Assembly: GCA_001792895.1 (NCBI GenBank)
Contig: MARA01000065.1
Location: forward strand, 1-64,000
Length of the DNA: 64,000 bases
Direction: 5' to 3'
Origin: Lentinus brumalis
Taxonomy: Eukaryota > Basidiomycota > Agaricomycetes > Polyporales > Polyporaceae
Part shown: positions 44,739-57,136 of the stretch, piece by piece
How positions within the stretch are numbered: the first letter of the stretch is position 1
How the letters are laid out: the number at the start of each line of letters is the position of its first letter
The notes under the pieces: generated by a model
What the model saw: only the letters and a program-made list of their open reading frames with translations
Database searches by the model: none
What the model was told of the DNA's origin: nothing
Program-made: the position numbers and the translations under genes

Positions 44739-45310
44739 GGCCTGAGTGCCGACCCTCTCTCCGTCGTTCAGCGAATTCCCGATTCGACATCCGGGAGACT
44801 CCTCAAAGGCGATGCTCGTCGAGAGCTTAGGAGGGCCGTAAGGTTCAAATTTGTGCTGTCAGTGGCCCATGCGGGGCGTCCTCGTATTCCCAGGATTGAC
44901 GTCGGGCGCAGGCGATACCAGCCTCGAGGCCACTCGCTGTCGCTGTCATGATGCTGTGTGTAGCTCGTGGCGGCGCGAGAGCGGTATGTACTAGTATATA
45001 GGGTTTGTGGACACCTGGGACGTTAAGTTACGCTATGGACTGCATACAAACCTATTTACGATAATCAGCCCTTCATCTCATGTTCCATACAGTACCTCCT
45101 TCGCGATGAATTGGCACTGCGCTGGTCTGGGGTTAGTCAGTACATAACTCGTATAGAGCATTCCGTGTGCCTACCTGCTGTTCTTCCCCGAGCAAAGCTC
45201 TCTAAGTGGATAACGACGCTCGACTCTCCTGTTGTACGGACAGATGAAGACCAGGGAAAACGAACACAAAGCGCCTCATATCGGCGTACATACACACGAA
45301 TATCAGCACG
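44739..45310. other. Intergenic region between delta and P450-4 (convergent)
   Basis: Shared 3' flank of two convergent genes. No gene or repeat recognised. Confidence 0.5.
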
Positions 45311-47569
45311 CTACCAGCGCAAGTGCAGCGTGACAGGCAGCTTCGGCCGCGTCGCACTGAAATAGTCCTTATACCCCCGCTCGAACAAAGCCGGGTCCCA
45401 TCCCTCCCGCAACCGCATCCCGAACCGCTGCAACAGCGCACACACGACCGTCCGCATCTCGAGCATCGCTAGCCCCTTCCCCGGGCAGTTCATCGGCCCG
45501 TACGAGAACGGGATGTACGCGCCGTCGTTGTGGACGAAATCGACCTTCGCGTCCTTGCGCTGCTCTTGCCCCACTGGCGCAGGGTTGGAGAACTCGGAGT
45601 TGTAGGCAAGGCCAGGAGATGGCGAGGAGGGGAACCGGGCGTCCTCAATACGGAGCTGACCGGACGCGATAAGCCACCGCTCGGGCCAGAAGGAGAGCGG
45701 GAACGAGAAGTTGCGAGGGTCGCGGTGCAGACACCACGGAGGGATCCAGTAGGCCGTTCCGGGAGGAAGATAGCTGGTGCAGAAACGTAGGTCAGAAGAT
45801 GAGACATACGGATACTATGGGGAAGTGCTCACAGAGAACCTACAACCACGGGAGCCGCGTCGTGCGGAACTCGACGCTCGCCACCGCCAGGAACGGGCGG
45901 GTAGAGGCGGAGTGCTTCGTCGCTGTCAAATAAAATGATCAGCTCAGAAGCAGCGGACGATAATGATCGTACATCACAGCTTGTAGATACGGCATGTTAC
46001 GGTGATGTGCAGTCACGGAAGCGTCTTCCCCCGGGGGATAGTACTTGTCGATCTCAGCTATAAGCGCGTCGTAGACCTCCGGGTTTGTCAGGATACAGAA
46101 GAGTATGCTCGTGAGCGCGACGGAAGTGGTGTCCGACCCAGCAACGACAGCAAGAATGCCATCGTCGATCAGCTGTCTAGTCGGGGGAGGTGCTTTGTCC
46201 GGGAGGTCTTCGTTGTTCTAGCCGCAACCAACGTCAGCACTCAGCAATAGAGACACGCGTTGATGTGAACACACCAGGTAGTGGAACAAGTCGCGTGTAC
46301 GAGACCCTCTGGCGATCCGCCTGCCCGCGAAGTCAGATCCGGTCGCCAGCAGCTTGTTGAGCGGGCCGGCTGCACCAGGGACGTGCCCAAGATACACGCT
46401 GAGCCACGGGACATGTGCGAGAAACGATGCGATCCTATATAGCGGATGTCAAGAGGCAATCGAATCTGGCCGACGTGTGCAGACGCACCTCATCCCTTCG
46501 TCGATAATGGACCAGACGTTGTTCCTATCACCGTCTCGTAGAAGCTCGGAGCTTCCGCCGAAGCTGCGAGGCATGATTGTCAGTGGGGCGAATAAGTCTG
46601 CAACAGGCGCAACCTACGCCATGTCGGACATGACATCGTACCTGCGAATAAGGCACTGTGAGTGCAGGAGCATGGCCGCCATGATCGAACGAATACGCAC
46701 GCGAAGTAGTTGAGCCATCGCCCGAGTATCACTTCTCCCCGTTGCTCTTCCAGTCTCTCAGTCAGTTGCTCTACTCTCTTCGCGACGACGCCTTCGTATT
46801 CCCTCAGCGCCGTCGGTCCTAGTCCTCTGTTCCACGGTCGGCGGCGTTGGAGATGAAGCTCTGTATCTGGTATTGCGACCATTGGGAGACCCTTGTAGGA
46901 AAGAGATCCGCCAATCCAGCCTAGGCGGAGCGTCGTGAGTACGATGAACCAGGCGGGGAGAGCAAGTGCTCGCCGTACTAGGACCCTTCGGAGCGCCTGA
47001 GGTGCCAAGCAGTACTGGAATGAAGGACGGATCGGTGATCAAGACCTCATTCGGACCTGCATGCCAGCGGTGCGTGTGAACATAGCGTCCCGAGAGTACC
47101 GATGGATATTTATCGACTCACCAGTGCGTACAAAATCCCCGTACTTGCGGTGCAAAGCATCGAAGTGCCTGCAGCGGTTCCCCGGGGCGGCGATACACGC
47201 AGACACAAAATGGGAGATCCGGCGCAAGTACGGTCCTGGATATCGAGCGAGAGGATGCAGCGGTGACAGCCGATACAAGATGATTGAGAGTCCGAGGTAG
47301 AAGAGGTATGTCGGGAAGATGCGTCGCAATGCTGAGAGAATGCCTCCGGGTGGCACATCGGACCAAGAGGGGACGATGAGCGCGGCGACTACGGGTGGAC
47401 CAAAGAGAAGAACCGCATGGACACTGGGGTAGTACGTGTCATAACGGCGGAACCCCTGGTGCGCTGTCTGCTGTAGGTCGTCAGCACCGTCGTGACTGGT
47501 ACAAGGAGCGAGATTACCTACCAAGGCGGCAGCCAGAGCAAGAACTACCTCCCACCTCCGGATATCCAT
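45311..47569 (-). CDS. Cytochrome P450 (P450-4), intact
   Basis: The best-preserved P450 in the window. The start is ATG 47,569 (MDIRRWEVVLALAAAL, exon ends 47,522), intron, then AHQGFRRYDTYYPSVHAVLL with a membrane anchor and LHPLARYPGP. Further exons: LHRKYGDFVRTG; LITDPSFIPVLLGTSGAPKG; VAIPDTELHLQRRRPWNRGL to RWLNYFA; YDVMSDMA; FGGSSELLRDGDRNNVWSII; FLAHVPWLSVYLGHVPGAAG to RTRDLFHYL; NNEDLPDKAPPPTRQLIDDG with the I-helix VVAGSDTTS; EALRLYPP (ExxR); YLPPGTAYWIPPWCLHRDPR with FWPERW; and heme loop FSYGPMNCPGKGLA with Cys ligand. The protein is about 570 aa, ending ...LPVTLHLRW at 45,311. All introns are about 50-60 nt. The PMNC form of the heme loop (Met where Arg is common) is shared by all P450s here, marking one local family. 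Substrate unknown. Confidence 0.87.
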
Positions 47570-48199
47570 GCGAGCAGACTAGTCCGTGAGGAATACGCTT
47601 TCGTAGTGAAGATTGGAGGAGTTTACTGCGGGATGAAGGAGATGGTCAGTTCTCCGAGAGTGTGTAGGCTACAAGGGTCCACAACTTGGTATACAAGATG
47701 GGAAGCACGGTTGCAAGTGGGCGAAGCGCGGACCATGTATCAAACCCAACCAGGCGTGATCCGTGGGATTCTGGAAAGCCTGACTCGAGCCTGACTTTTG
47801 GAACTGGTCGCACGCCCCAGCGCGACACCCTCCTCAGCAGGAATGCATATGATGCTTGTACTCACTGCGGCACACGATCGCTATCGCATTACGGAGCTCT
47901 GCCCCGTTAAGCGTGAAGCCGACGAGGACGGCGGCGAGGGGGGGAGGGGGCGGGAGCTCGTGGAGGTGATGGGAATAGGAGAAGCAGTAAAGCGCCTGCG
48001 ATCAGCGACAGGTTCGGGATCGACTACAGAGTCCGAAGTTCAAAGTTCGAACCTCGTTTGTGGAGACGACCGTGGTTTCAGCTCTGGAGTTAGTAGATAT
48101 CATTCCGTCCCCAAGCTGAGCGCGCATCGTCAGCCCCAAGGTGTCATACAACAACGCGTGCTAGGCAATCGTCTCCGCTCCGGAATACCACTGTAAGCA
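47570..48199. other. Intergenic region between P450-4 and the gamma gene
   Basis: Presumed promoter of P450-4 and 3' flank of the gamma gene. No gene recognised; no homology to neighbours seen by eye. Confidence 0.45.
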
Positions 48200-49841
48200 C
48201 TACAGACGCAATTTCTCGGAAACCTGCGAGTGGCTGTCATTTGCCACATCGTCCATGACCACGGGCGAATGGTCGACCTTGAGATCTGTCGCAGGTGGCG
48301 GGACCGTTCCGATGTCTCCTTTGTCTTGTGTAATAGGGAGGATGCTCTCGGGCATCCTCAGGTTGTGGAAAATCATCACGAGCCCCGGCCACATTCCCTG
48401 CACAAGGAGCCCCGATACAAGTGAGCAAGTGGAACGACAATAAGTAGAGATATAGCTAACACACCATGAGCGAAGGCAAGATGCTGTACGCAGCGGAGAA
48501 GAGGGTGTACAGCCAGATAGGGCTGTCCCTTCCTATGTTGTACGATTTGCGCGCATAGCTCAGTCCCTGCGTAAACGTTTCGTCAGCGATCCTTCCCGTC
48601 GAATAGGCACGAGCGACACACGTTGACGACTGCAGGAGGTAACATGTTCATGAAGAGGAGCGGGCGGACCCATCCGTACCCCATCTCTGTGGTACCGCTC
48701 AAATGAGCGATGTAAGCATGCCGGTGCTTCCTGAGCAGCAACATCGAAGGTGAAAGTCAACGGCGGTCCGAAGCTCAAGCGTTCACGAATGGCACACGCA
48801 CCAGACCGACATTGCGAGAACCGCGAGTACGAGCATATGCGAGAGCAGGGTGAGCTTCCCTGTAGTCGGATCGATCCCGCGCGGGTCGAATACCTCCCAC
48901 TGGGCCTTGATGCGCATCCCGTTCTCGAAAATGATGTCGCCTGGCCAGCATACCTTCTGGACGTTAATGGCGGCGGATACTGCAGTAGACCATGAATGAG
49001 ATGCAAAACGCGAGCGACCGAGGCGATGACGGCGTACCGCAGGCTGCCAGGAACGGCGCGATGACAACACTTCTCATCAACTTTCCCTGCCAGGGATGCT
49101 CGGGCAAAGTGTAAAAAAGAACGAGGGCGCAGAGGACTCCCTCTTGTATCAGGACCTGTTGAAGACGACGCGTCAGCATGGGCAGAACGACTTGCGCGCT
49201 CAGAACCTCTCGACGGATGGACAACCGATACTTACGTTGCCAGTCAGAAGGGCCGTTCCAACGCATCCATGACCGACGTATACAGGCTTTGGCTGTGGGT
49301 CGAAGCCGTTCCGTATGCAGTCCATACCGGTCACGCAGCCGGCGACGGCGTCCACCCCGCCACGTATGCCAGGGATGAAGCTCCCTAGGAGGGCATACTC
49401 CTGCGCAACTCTCGAGAGCGCGACGATCCACGTAGTGACTGCCGATACCCATTCGGGGATGACCCATATGGCGAGAGTCAGATACGAGTCCCGCAGTCTC
49501 CGTGACCTGGTTGAATAGGTTAGCACGCAGACTGAAGTCTGGGACGGAGACGGCCGCGTCGATACCGCGTCGAAGACGTACACGACGAGATATGTAAGTA
49601 TCGAGGTGAGCAAAGTCAGAAAGCCTGCAAACATGGTGATCAGCACAAAAAACGACCCTGTCGAGTCGTAAGTGCACGTACCAAGAGAGAGCGTCTGCAT
49701 CGTCGCATCTATCAGCGTTAGACCGAGGTTTCGCCACCAAGGATAAAGCGCTCTCGCATTCTCCGTCATGGATGCTACGATGCTCTCGACCACCTCGAGC
49801 CGCGCATCGTCGAAGTACCACGAGTATCCTGAATGGCCCAT
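48200..49841 (-). CDS. Gamma-type 7TM-like membrane protein
   Basis: The start is ATG 49,841 (MGHSGYSWYFDDARLEVVES). Exons in order carry: YPWWRNLGLTLIDATMQTLS; FLTLLTSILTYLVVYVF; SYLTLAIWVIPEWVSAVTTW with GCVTGMDC and GCVGTALLTGN; VLIQEGVLCALVLFYTLPEH with VVIAPFLAACG; INVQKVCWPGDIIFENGM with DPTTGKLTLLSHM and VLAVLAMSVW; a helix RPLLFMNMLPPAVVNVC; YNIGRDSPIWLYTLFSAAYS; and GMWPGLVMIFHNLRMPESIL with a soluble tail to 48,200. The GC.GTA.L, CWP and DPTT motifs and the intron positions are shared with the beta proteins, so gamma is a diverged member of the same superfamily. No frame break seen. Function unknown. Confidence 0.7.
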
Positions 49842-50598
49842 ATCGAAATCGGCGCCCGTCGCTACAGAAAGCGGGCGGAGGTTATGTTGCGGTACTTGGA
49901 GGGCGCCGCAAATCTTGGCTGTTGTTATACCGCACCCACTGGGCTATGTCGAGTACTGCCAGAAGAATCAGTCGGGCGATGGTATACGTATACTGCATAC
50001 ATGCCTCTTCGCATGACAACGCCTCGGCACCGCAATATACTAGACCTCGGCACCGGGTCTGAGCGCCACGGTTACCATGACTCGACATCCACGCATCATC
50101 ATAGTCAATGCATCCAACTGCATCCGGTAGCCCAGCGGCTTCGAGAATCGACATGAAACATGCTTGTCCGAGCGGCCTGTAGAACCATGGTCATGGGAGA
50201 TGGGCGACACGGAAGGAGAGTCTTCAAGGCGGTGATAGATTTCATCGCCAGGCTCATGACAGTGGGCGCCGCAGTACTGAACGCGGAATTGCACAAACGG
50301 GATGGTGAGTTCTGCGTGATAGTATTCAGTAAGTAGTACCGTATCAATGTCTGCTCAGTGCTGAGACCAGTGCTTTGACGACCACGAAGATTTGAGTACG
50401 ACCAATTGAAGTACATTCGAGAACGCTACGTTCGCCGGCAGTGATTCGCTCACAGCGGTTCAAGATTCAATGACTATCGAGCCTCGAGGTGCTTAGAAGA
50501 AGGGTGAGTCACAGAGTGCCCGTCCCATACGAATCACGTACCTGGCCATTCTTCACGCCGTCGCAGCATCGTACCGCCCATCCAATCCAAAACCATCC
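49842..50598. other. Intergenic region between gamma and beta1
   Basis: Contains the duplicated 3' flank of beta1 (about 50,337-50,598, similar to 61,727-61,912). The remaining 500 bp have no recognised gene. Confidence 0.45.
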
Positions 50599-52108
50599 TT
50601 ACGCGCCACCGCCGACATCACCCTCTATTTTCGTCACGCCCTCGGTCGGGGTCCGGAACCTGTATGCAAGGAGCGCAAGACACGGGCAGACACCCTGGCG
50701 TTCCTCGTCAGCTCTGGAAACACGTATATAACTGTCGCATACGCACCAAAAGCGGTATGCCGAATCCGTTAATCCACGACAGAAACCCGTATTCCGCGAG
50801 GTTGCGCGGGCCCCAGAACACCTCGCGAATAAGTACCAGCACCTGAACGCAGTGACGCAGAGGTGAGCATCGAGCAGACGTCATGTCACTTCATATGGTG
50901 TCCGACCCGTACGTACCACCAGGGCGCCGAGGGGTACCACACACACCGCGACGGCTGACGACTGAATGTGTGCGGGCGAGCCGTTGTGATGTGTTTTGAC
51001 GAGGTGCCGGTGGTCCCTGTGCACATGAGATGGCATGTTAGTTGTTGATATGCAAAGCACAGTACTCGGGACACGCACCACGCCCGCTGGACAGCGAGCC
51101 AAAGCGCCAGCGCGACGGTCGCCCAGAAGAGACGGGCAGTGGTGGGGTCCATCTCTAAGTCCTCTTCCACGACGTTCCAGGGCGGAATTCTGGACTCCGC
51201 AGGAACAGGTTCGGGCCAGCATGCGTGCTTCGTATGAACAGCGGCAGAAGCTAGATTGTAGAATATGCATCTCAGCAACGATCACGACCTGATGGAGATA
51301 CGGGCGGACGTACCAAAAGTCGCGAGGAGGAGCGAGAGTATGCCACCTTTCACGAGTTTCGCGGTCCTGCTCTTCAACAGGCTCCACATAAATACACATA
51401 CAAGGGCCTCCATCGCGACTTCCTGCCAATATAAAACTATCGTTCAAACCAATTCGCCGCGCGCGCACGCACCCCGAGACAACTCACCTTTGCAGACAGC
51501 GCCATCGTCCCGACGCACCGATCCATCGCGTACGTATACGCCGGCTTGTAGTAGTGGAACGCATACGCGCAGTCACCCGCACTGATAGAACAGTCCGCGA
51601 CGCCGTCAAGCTGGTCCGCAATCGCGCTCATATCGCTCGCCAGACGGTGGTACCGCCGCAGAGCTTTGGAGAGCACGATGACAGCGGATGCGGCCGCGGA
51701 GATCCACCACAGAGCGATGACGGAGAGCAGCTTGAACGGGACGGCGCTGTCTCTATCCGTGCGTCCTGTCTGTCGCGAGCTATTACGAGTCCAAGGTGAG
51801 GGCTACGCGAGCTGCGAGTGGAGGAGTGCGCCACGTACAACACGGAGTAGGCTGCTCCAATGGCGATGGCGGTGAAGAACGCTGCAGTCGCCCGAGTGTG
51901 AGCCTTACGAACTTGCCGCATAAAAGATAAAGCACGCACCGAGAGAGCCAACACGCACTACCACATCTATCCCGCTAGACCCGAGAACGTACCACCTGGA
52001 GTAGAGCTCCTGCAGACCGTCCTTCGCGACCTTGGCGAGATCGTGGATGTACTCCGCTTGCGTGACATTCAGGGTTTCTGTAGTATGGACGCGGGCGCTG
52101 CTGCTCAT
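50599..52108 (-). CDS. Beta-type 7TM-like membrane protein (beta1)
   Basis: The start is ATG 52,108 (MSSSARVHTTETLNVTQAEY). Exons: ...VKDGLQELYSRWYVLGSSGI; AFFTAIAIGAAYSV; SRQTGRTDRDSAVPFKLLSV with IALWWISAAASAVIV, a Cys-rich loop, and CVGTMALSAK; EVAMEALVCI-type helix ending LALFLATF; VSAAVHTKHACWPEPVPAES with DPTTARLFWATVALALWLAV; EHRHLVKT with SSAVAVCVVPLGALV; VLALIREVFWGPRNLAEYGF-type helix; and a last exon GVCPCLALLAYRFRTPTEGV ending GGGA at 50,599. The splice sites are consensus and match beta2 position by position. No frame break identified. The C-terminal tail is only about 15 residues, shorter than in the alpha type. Function unknown. Confidence 0.72.
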
Positions 52109-52639
52109 GACGAACGGGTTGGAAGGTGCGGCAGTTGAACAAGTCGCGGCCTGTCGTTATAGATCGAGGACTGCTGCAGTTCCTGCGCCTTGATTGCAGA
52201 TACTGCGAGCGGAACTCGCAGCGTTGCCAAGGGAGGTGAGGGCACCTGCGTCGGTGAGAGTTTGGATGCCCTTGCACGCCAGCAGGGAACCACTCGTGTC
52301 AAGATCCCAGCTACATACAATGTTGAGTCTCCTGGGAACCGTGATTGGCCTCGCGCATACGCACCAGACACCCAAGAGCAGTGCTGAAATCGTCCTGGGA
52401 CTCGGGAGTGTACCTTCCTGGCTTTGAAAGGCGCGCCGGGGTAGGTACCTCGGAGCTGTCGGGTGAAGGTAGCGTACCCAAGATGTTGCGCACAAGCCCG
52501 CTCACTCAGACTGGGGGGGCGGGAGTTGAATTGTCGATTGAGACATGGCGCACATACATAATGGATACTGGTAGGAGAGCGTCGTTAAGTTCGTTGACCG
52601 GCGGCTCGTGCGTCTATCCTGGGTTACAATCGGAGTTTC
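52109..52639. other. Intergenic region upstream of beta1
   Basis: Presumed beta1 promoter. Sequence similarity to the beta2 upstream region disappears immediately beyond the start codon. No gene recognised. Confidence 0.4.
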
Positions 52640-53640
52640 AACAACGATAGACCTCAATACAGCGCGCGTGCGTCGGTCCGAAGGGCGAGGACGTCTGGGG
52701 GTACACCCAGGGAGTCGAGAAGAGGGAGTGATAGAGAGTGAAGGGGGAGAGGGAAGGAGAGGGGCCGGAGTCGAATAGATAGCTTGTGCGTAGGATAGAA
52801 GTCGATTGAACGCGTCTGAACGTGTCCAAAGGGGTGAGCGATGGGTTTGCGAAGTATGGGATTGAGAGCGCGTTGACAGGCGTCGAGGCGAAGGCGGTAG
52901 AGGGAAGTCGAGAGTTGAGAGTCGAGGAGCAAAGTCGAAGTCGAGCGTGCGGTCGCAAAGTCTAAGACGGGGAAACCAAAAACTTGTTAACGGATGTCGC
53001 TACTATTCCTTAAATACAGGAGAGCCTTGTTGGCTGACGTAGGTACTGGAAGAAGAGAGAGAGACGAAAGAACTAGAACAAGGATTATAAGTACGGTGAG
53101 AGCGATAAGTAATTGGGAAAGTATAACCGAGATGCGATCACGAGGGCGCGTAGGAGATTGGTCGAATTGTGTACGAATGCGATGGTACGTAGTCACTAAG
53201 TAGGGTGTATCGTAGGGGTCCTGAAGGTACTGCGCGAGTGCGAAAATAGTTTTGGAGGCCATAAGAGGGGAAGGCGGGCGACGCGGCGGTCTTGAGTCGA
53301 GCTCGGTATGGCGCCCTGCGCACCTGTCCCGACCAGATTGTACTCGCTCGGAACGTGTCGCGCGTGTCGGAGACGTCGTCGGTGGGGCTGCGAACGAGTC
53401 GCTCTGTGTTGCGCGTCGTCTGGGCTGACGTCGAGGAGACGGGTGCTGAATCAGCTCGACGTTGACCTTGTTCGCGACATTTCCAACGACTCCGGTCGTA
53501 TTCCGGGCATCGCAGAGTGCGCGGGGCCTCGTGGATGATGAGAGGACGTTGGCAGGACGTTGCGGTGGGTAGTGGTGACGAAATGAGGCGTCGGATGGGG
53601 CGGTACGCGTGCAGCGGCGCGCGCTGCCCATCAACAATAG
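52640..53640 (-). repeat. LTR-like repeat, copy 1 (minus orientation)
   Basis: On the minus strand it starts TGATGGGCAGCGCGCGCC and includes CGTCAGCCCAGACGACG, CAGCCCCACCGACGACGTC, GCGCCCTCGTGATCGC, a TATA-like GTATTTAAGG (53,017-53,008), GTTAACAAGTTT and GGACCGACGCACGC before ending near AGGTCTATC. The same words occur in the same order on the plus strand at 57,137-58,155. TATA box, ~1 kb length, TG start and lack of a long gene suggest a solo LTR; internal retroelement genes are not seen. Confidence 0.6.
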
Positions 53641-53772
53641 CTTATACTTGTTCTTATAAGTACGAGATGGTTGTTTGCTCCTCTGGCTACAGTCGGTCGT
53701 GAACCTTCCTCACTTCATCTCATAAACATCTGCGGAGGCTGAGTGTGAGATGACTGACTAAACGGTAAGAAT
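53641..53772. other. Short spacer, 3' flank of alpha2
   Basis: Joins the LTR-like copy to the alpha2 stop codon. Nothing recognised. Confidence 0.4.
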
Positions 53773-55683
53773 TTACTCTGTGACTCGCGAGAAGCTAGAG
53801 CTCACCAGGAAGGGACCGGTTGTAGCCTGAGTGCAGTTGGAGTGCAGGTACGTTTGCCGACTGTGACACGGCCGAGGTTCTCGTATCAGTGCTCTCTCCT
53901 GGACCTCTCCAGCATGCCCATTTGACGCGACACGAAACGAATACCCAGGAGGGACGGAACCACTCGACGAGTCGTCCTTCAGGCTAAGTTCCGCGAGACT
54001 CTCCCTGTCCTCTGAGGCGGCGACATATGCAGCGTCGCCGGCAGAGCTTGCGCTCAGCAACTCGGAAAGAGTCCCGCGGCGGCGGTTTAAACTCGGCGTA
54101 GCGTTGAATACGATGGACGCCTTCCGGACTTCCTCCTCGTCATCAGCGGACTTCTCGTAGAGAGACTTGTCCACCGCGCACACGATAATGATAAGGGTCG
54201 GGTACATGCCCTGCGGAGACGATGGTGCGCATTGCACGGTGAGCAAGCCTGTCGAGTCGCGACCAGTTGATAACGCGTGACACTCACGATGAAGGGGACA
54301 AGGCATCCATCCATCAAGTAGTAGAAGCCGTTTGCGAACGCGGACTCGTTCAGCGCCGGCGACATGTAATTCAGTTCATATATCGTGACGAAGACCTAAC
54401 GTTCGCGCTGGTCAGACAGACGTTTGTCAAGTCCTCAAAAGCGACTCACCCAGAGCACACAATATAGCAGACCGGACTCCACGAGCAGCGCGAGCGTCCG
54501 TTCCACCTGCGACCGCCGGGACGAACCCTTCAAGTACAGCTTTATGACACGACGGTGTTGCCTGTGCCGGATGATGCCCAAGCTCTGAGTGGGTAAGTGA
54601 GGCCGACCACGGGAACTTGAGGACGTACCACACACGGTATGCGATGAGTGTCGTCGCAACAACATTGGTGAGAAGAGAGAACACTGCGGCGAGGATCCCC
54701 CAGAAATCTTCATCAAGCACAGTGCCTTGCTTAAACCCTACGGATGCGGGCGACGGTCCGCTGTTGGTCATCGACTCCCAGTACACCCACCCTTGAAGAA
54801 GCTTGCATGCGTCGCTCGCAACCACGGCGTCAGTCACTAGAGACATCAGCGTAGATCGAGAGGAAGGTGCGTGATACGTACTCATGGTGAGCAAAATCAT
54901 CGTCACACACACGTAGCGGACGACTCGGCTGTTCGGCCAAAGCACCCATGCCCGCCACCACACAATTGAATCTCCAATTACGACCTAACTCCGCATAACC
55001 TTCGTAAGTATGCCGTGATCGACGCTTTCATGCTGTGATACCCACGTTGACCATCAACGACACGGTACCTGTACAGCCGTTGATGTTATATCCCTCGGTG
55101 TCGCCGGACTCCGTCAGCAGAGGCTGTGGAGGACAGCTGGAGGCTGCGTCGGAGCCGGTGAAAACCCTCAAACAGTTGTGTGCGTTTCCTATCTGGTTCA
55201 CGGATCGTGAGAGGGTATCCTGCATAGCAGAGTAGTCGTTTGCCGCCGCCACGAGAGTCGCTATCCAGTGCGTGACTGTCGACAACCACATCACGATGAT
55301 AGCCGCGAGCATGATGGCGGTAGCCTTCCGTTTGATACCCTTCGATCTGGATCTGTAGCAGCAAGTCATCAACTCAAATATCAACGCATACTGAGGCGGT
55401 ATGCGCCGCACGCACAAGAGCACGTATGCTGCGACCAGGGTGAGAACAGTGAAGAGCCCTGTCATGACACTAGTGAGCGAATTCATGGCAGGTTCGTTTG
55501 ATGTGACATACCGAAGAACAGACTCAGCAGGGCCATACTAATCATGCGTGCATGCAGGCCCGATGCCAGGGAGACTGCCGCGCCCAGAACGCCCTCGAGG
55601 TCATCCAGCGCTGCTTGGGAGATGGCCCAATATGTAGTCGCATCTCGAGGATATAGAGGGGAGTATACTGGAGAAGGTTCCAT
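53773..55683 (-). CDS. Alpha-type 7TM-like membrane protein (alpha2)
   Basis: The start is ATG 55,683 (MEPSPVYSPLYPRDATTYWA). Exons encode MISMALLSLFFG; LFTVLTLVAAYVLLCVRR; IKRKATAIMLAAIIVMWLST with TVTHWIATLVAAANDY, a loop holding four Cys, and GCTGTVSLMVNV; SIVWWRAWVLWPNSRVVRYV; DFWGILAAVFSLLTNVVATT to IAYRVW; KHRRVIKLYLKGSSRRSQVE with LLVESGLLYCVLW; FANGFYYLMDGCLVPFI; GMYPTLIIIVCAVDKSLYEK and an unusually long, serine-rich tail of about 150 residues to 53,773. No frame break. The same exon pattern as alpha1 and alpha3 shows descent by gene duplication. Function unknown. Confidence 0.75.
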
Positions 55684-56185
55684 GTCGGAAGGACGTCGAG
55701 ATGCTGAGAATGTGAGGGAAATGGACGATCGGTCGCAGAGATGTAGATACTTAAAGGAATCGTCACGTGCGTCTACGGACCTCGCGATGTGCAAGGCGAA
55801 ATATCCGGCCCACGATTGTTGTCGGCCGTAGCCTCCAGGCTCCAAGTGTCAGAGCACGTCGGCATTTAGTGGTTCTTCAGAGTGCGAGCGACCGAGGTGG
55901 CGTTGAGGTGCGAACATGCGCGGCGCGCTCCGCATGGGCTGTTTGATATGTACCGTCTTGATGGGCAAGTGAGAAATAGAGTCGCCTATATGAAAGATGA
56001 TGCTGAGCAGCGAACGCCGCGCGACAGGCCGAACCCTCCGAGACACGGGGCGCTGGTCAGCTGTGGTGTGCCGCTGTTGTGTTGAGACGTGAATATAACC
56101 CCGCATGCATCGAGCAGGGCCGGTAACTCCCCGTTTCCCTTCTCATACTTCCGCACGTCCCGCCATTCGCCAGCCAGTACCGGAC
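55684..56185. other. Intergenic region upstream of alpha2
   Basis: Presumed alpha2 promoter; no clear TATA box or gene. Confidence 0.4.
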
Positions 56186-57110
56186 CTACCGTCGGAACAC
56201 ACATACAACCATGCGCAGCTGCAGCAGCGCGAAGTGCTTGCCCGCGCAGTCCATCGGCCCGTGTAGGAATGAGTTGAACGCGGACTCGTTATACACGAAC
56301 GTCGCGCCGGGCACGCTTCCTCTTAGTCTTGGATAGAAGCAGGTGACGCGTCCGAGCAGGCGAGAGGGTTGCGGCCGGAGGCGACGAGCCAGGGGTCTGG
56401 CCAGAAGGCGTCCGGGTTGTGAGAACTTGTGAGAATTGCGGTGCAGGGAGTAGACGTGGACCCAGAAGGAGGTTTCAGCAGGGATCATACTGACGTGAAC
56501 GCAATGCATGCCAAACACTGAGGTACGCGGCGAGGAGAGAAGACGTACAGCGACCCGACGGCAGCTGCACTCGCGTCCGACTGTACTTTGCGCTGACCTC
56601 CGCCCGGCACTTGGGGATACAGGAGTAGCACCATGTTTCTAAAGGCCTAGATACTGCAATCTCAGCTCCCAACCGGAGTGCATAGTGCCCGGAACTTACA
56701 CGGCGGCATTGAGGTAGTGCAGGTCCTTGAAGCCGGGGTCGAAAGGACATCCTCTAAGGTTGGAAAGGATATGTCGATGCAGTTTTCAGCCTCGCGTAAG
56801 CCTTTGGATGCGTCACTAAGCAGAAGAATGGCACTCAGTATCATGCTCGAGCTGGTGTCCGCTCCGGCGATGCTGGCGAGGATGCTATCGCCGAGGAGCT
56901 GCTTAGTCTGTGGAGGAGGCTTGTCCGGGATGTCTTCATTATTCTGCTTGAGTACAGGCCGGACGCCAGCATTTCAACGCTCGTTATGAAGGGACCGGAG
57001 AAGAAAGGGTGACGTACGACGTAGTGGAAGAGATCGCATCGACGGTCCGTGCCGGATGCGACCGGCCGCGAACCTCCCACGCATGCGGCCCGCACCATGA
57101 GGAAGCTTTG
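56186..57110 (-). pseudogene. Cytochrome P450 fossil (P450-5), C-terminal half
   Basis: Minus-strand remains of an enzyme closest to P450-2: CDLFHYV-like sequence (about 57,030); NNEDIPDKPPPQTKQLLGDS with I-helix SIAGADTSSS (56,945-56,760); PGFKDLHYLNAAV present but in a different frame (about 56,720); SFWVHVYSLHRNSHKFSQPG; a decayed PERW region; and a heme loop FLHGPMDCAGKHFALLQ keeping the Cys. Frame shifts and a lost ExxR region make it non-functional. Its 5' part is cut off where the LTR-like copy 2 begins (about 57,137). Confidence 0.7.
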
Positions 57111-57136
57111 TGGCTCTGCAGCTCTGGGAACGGCCG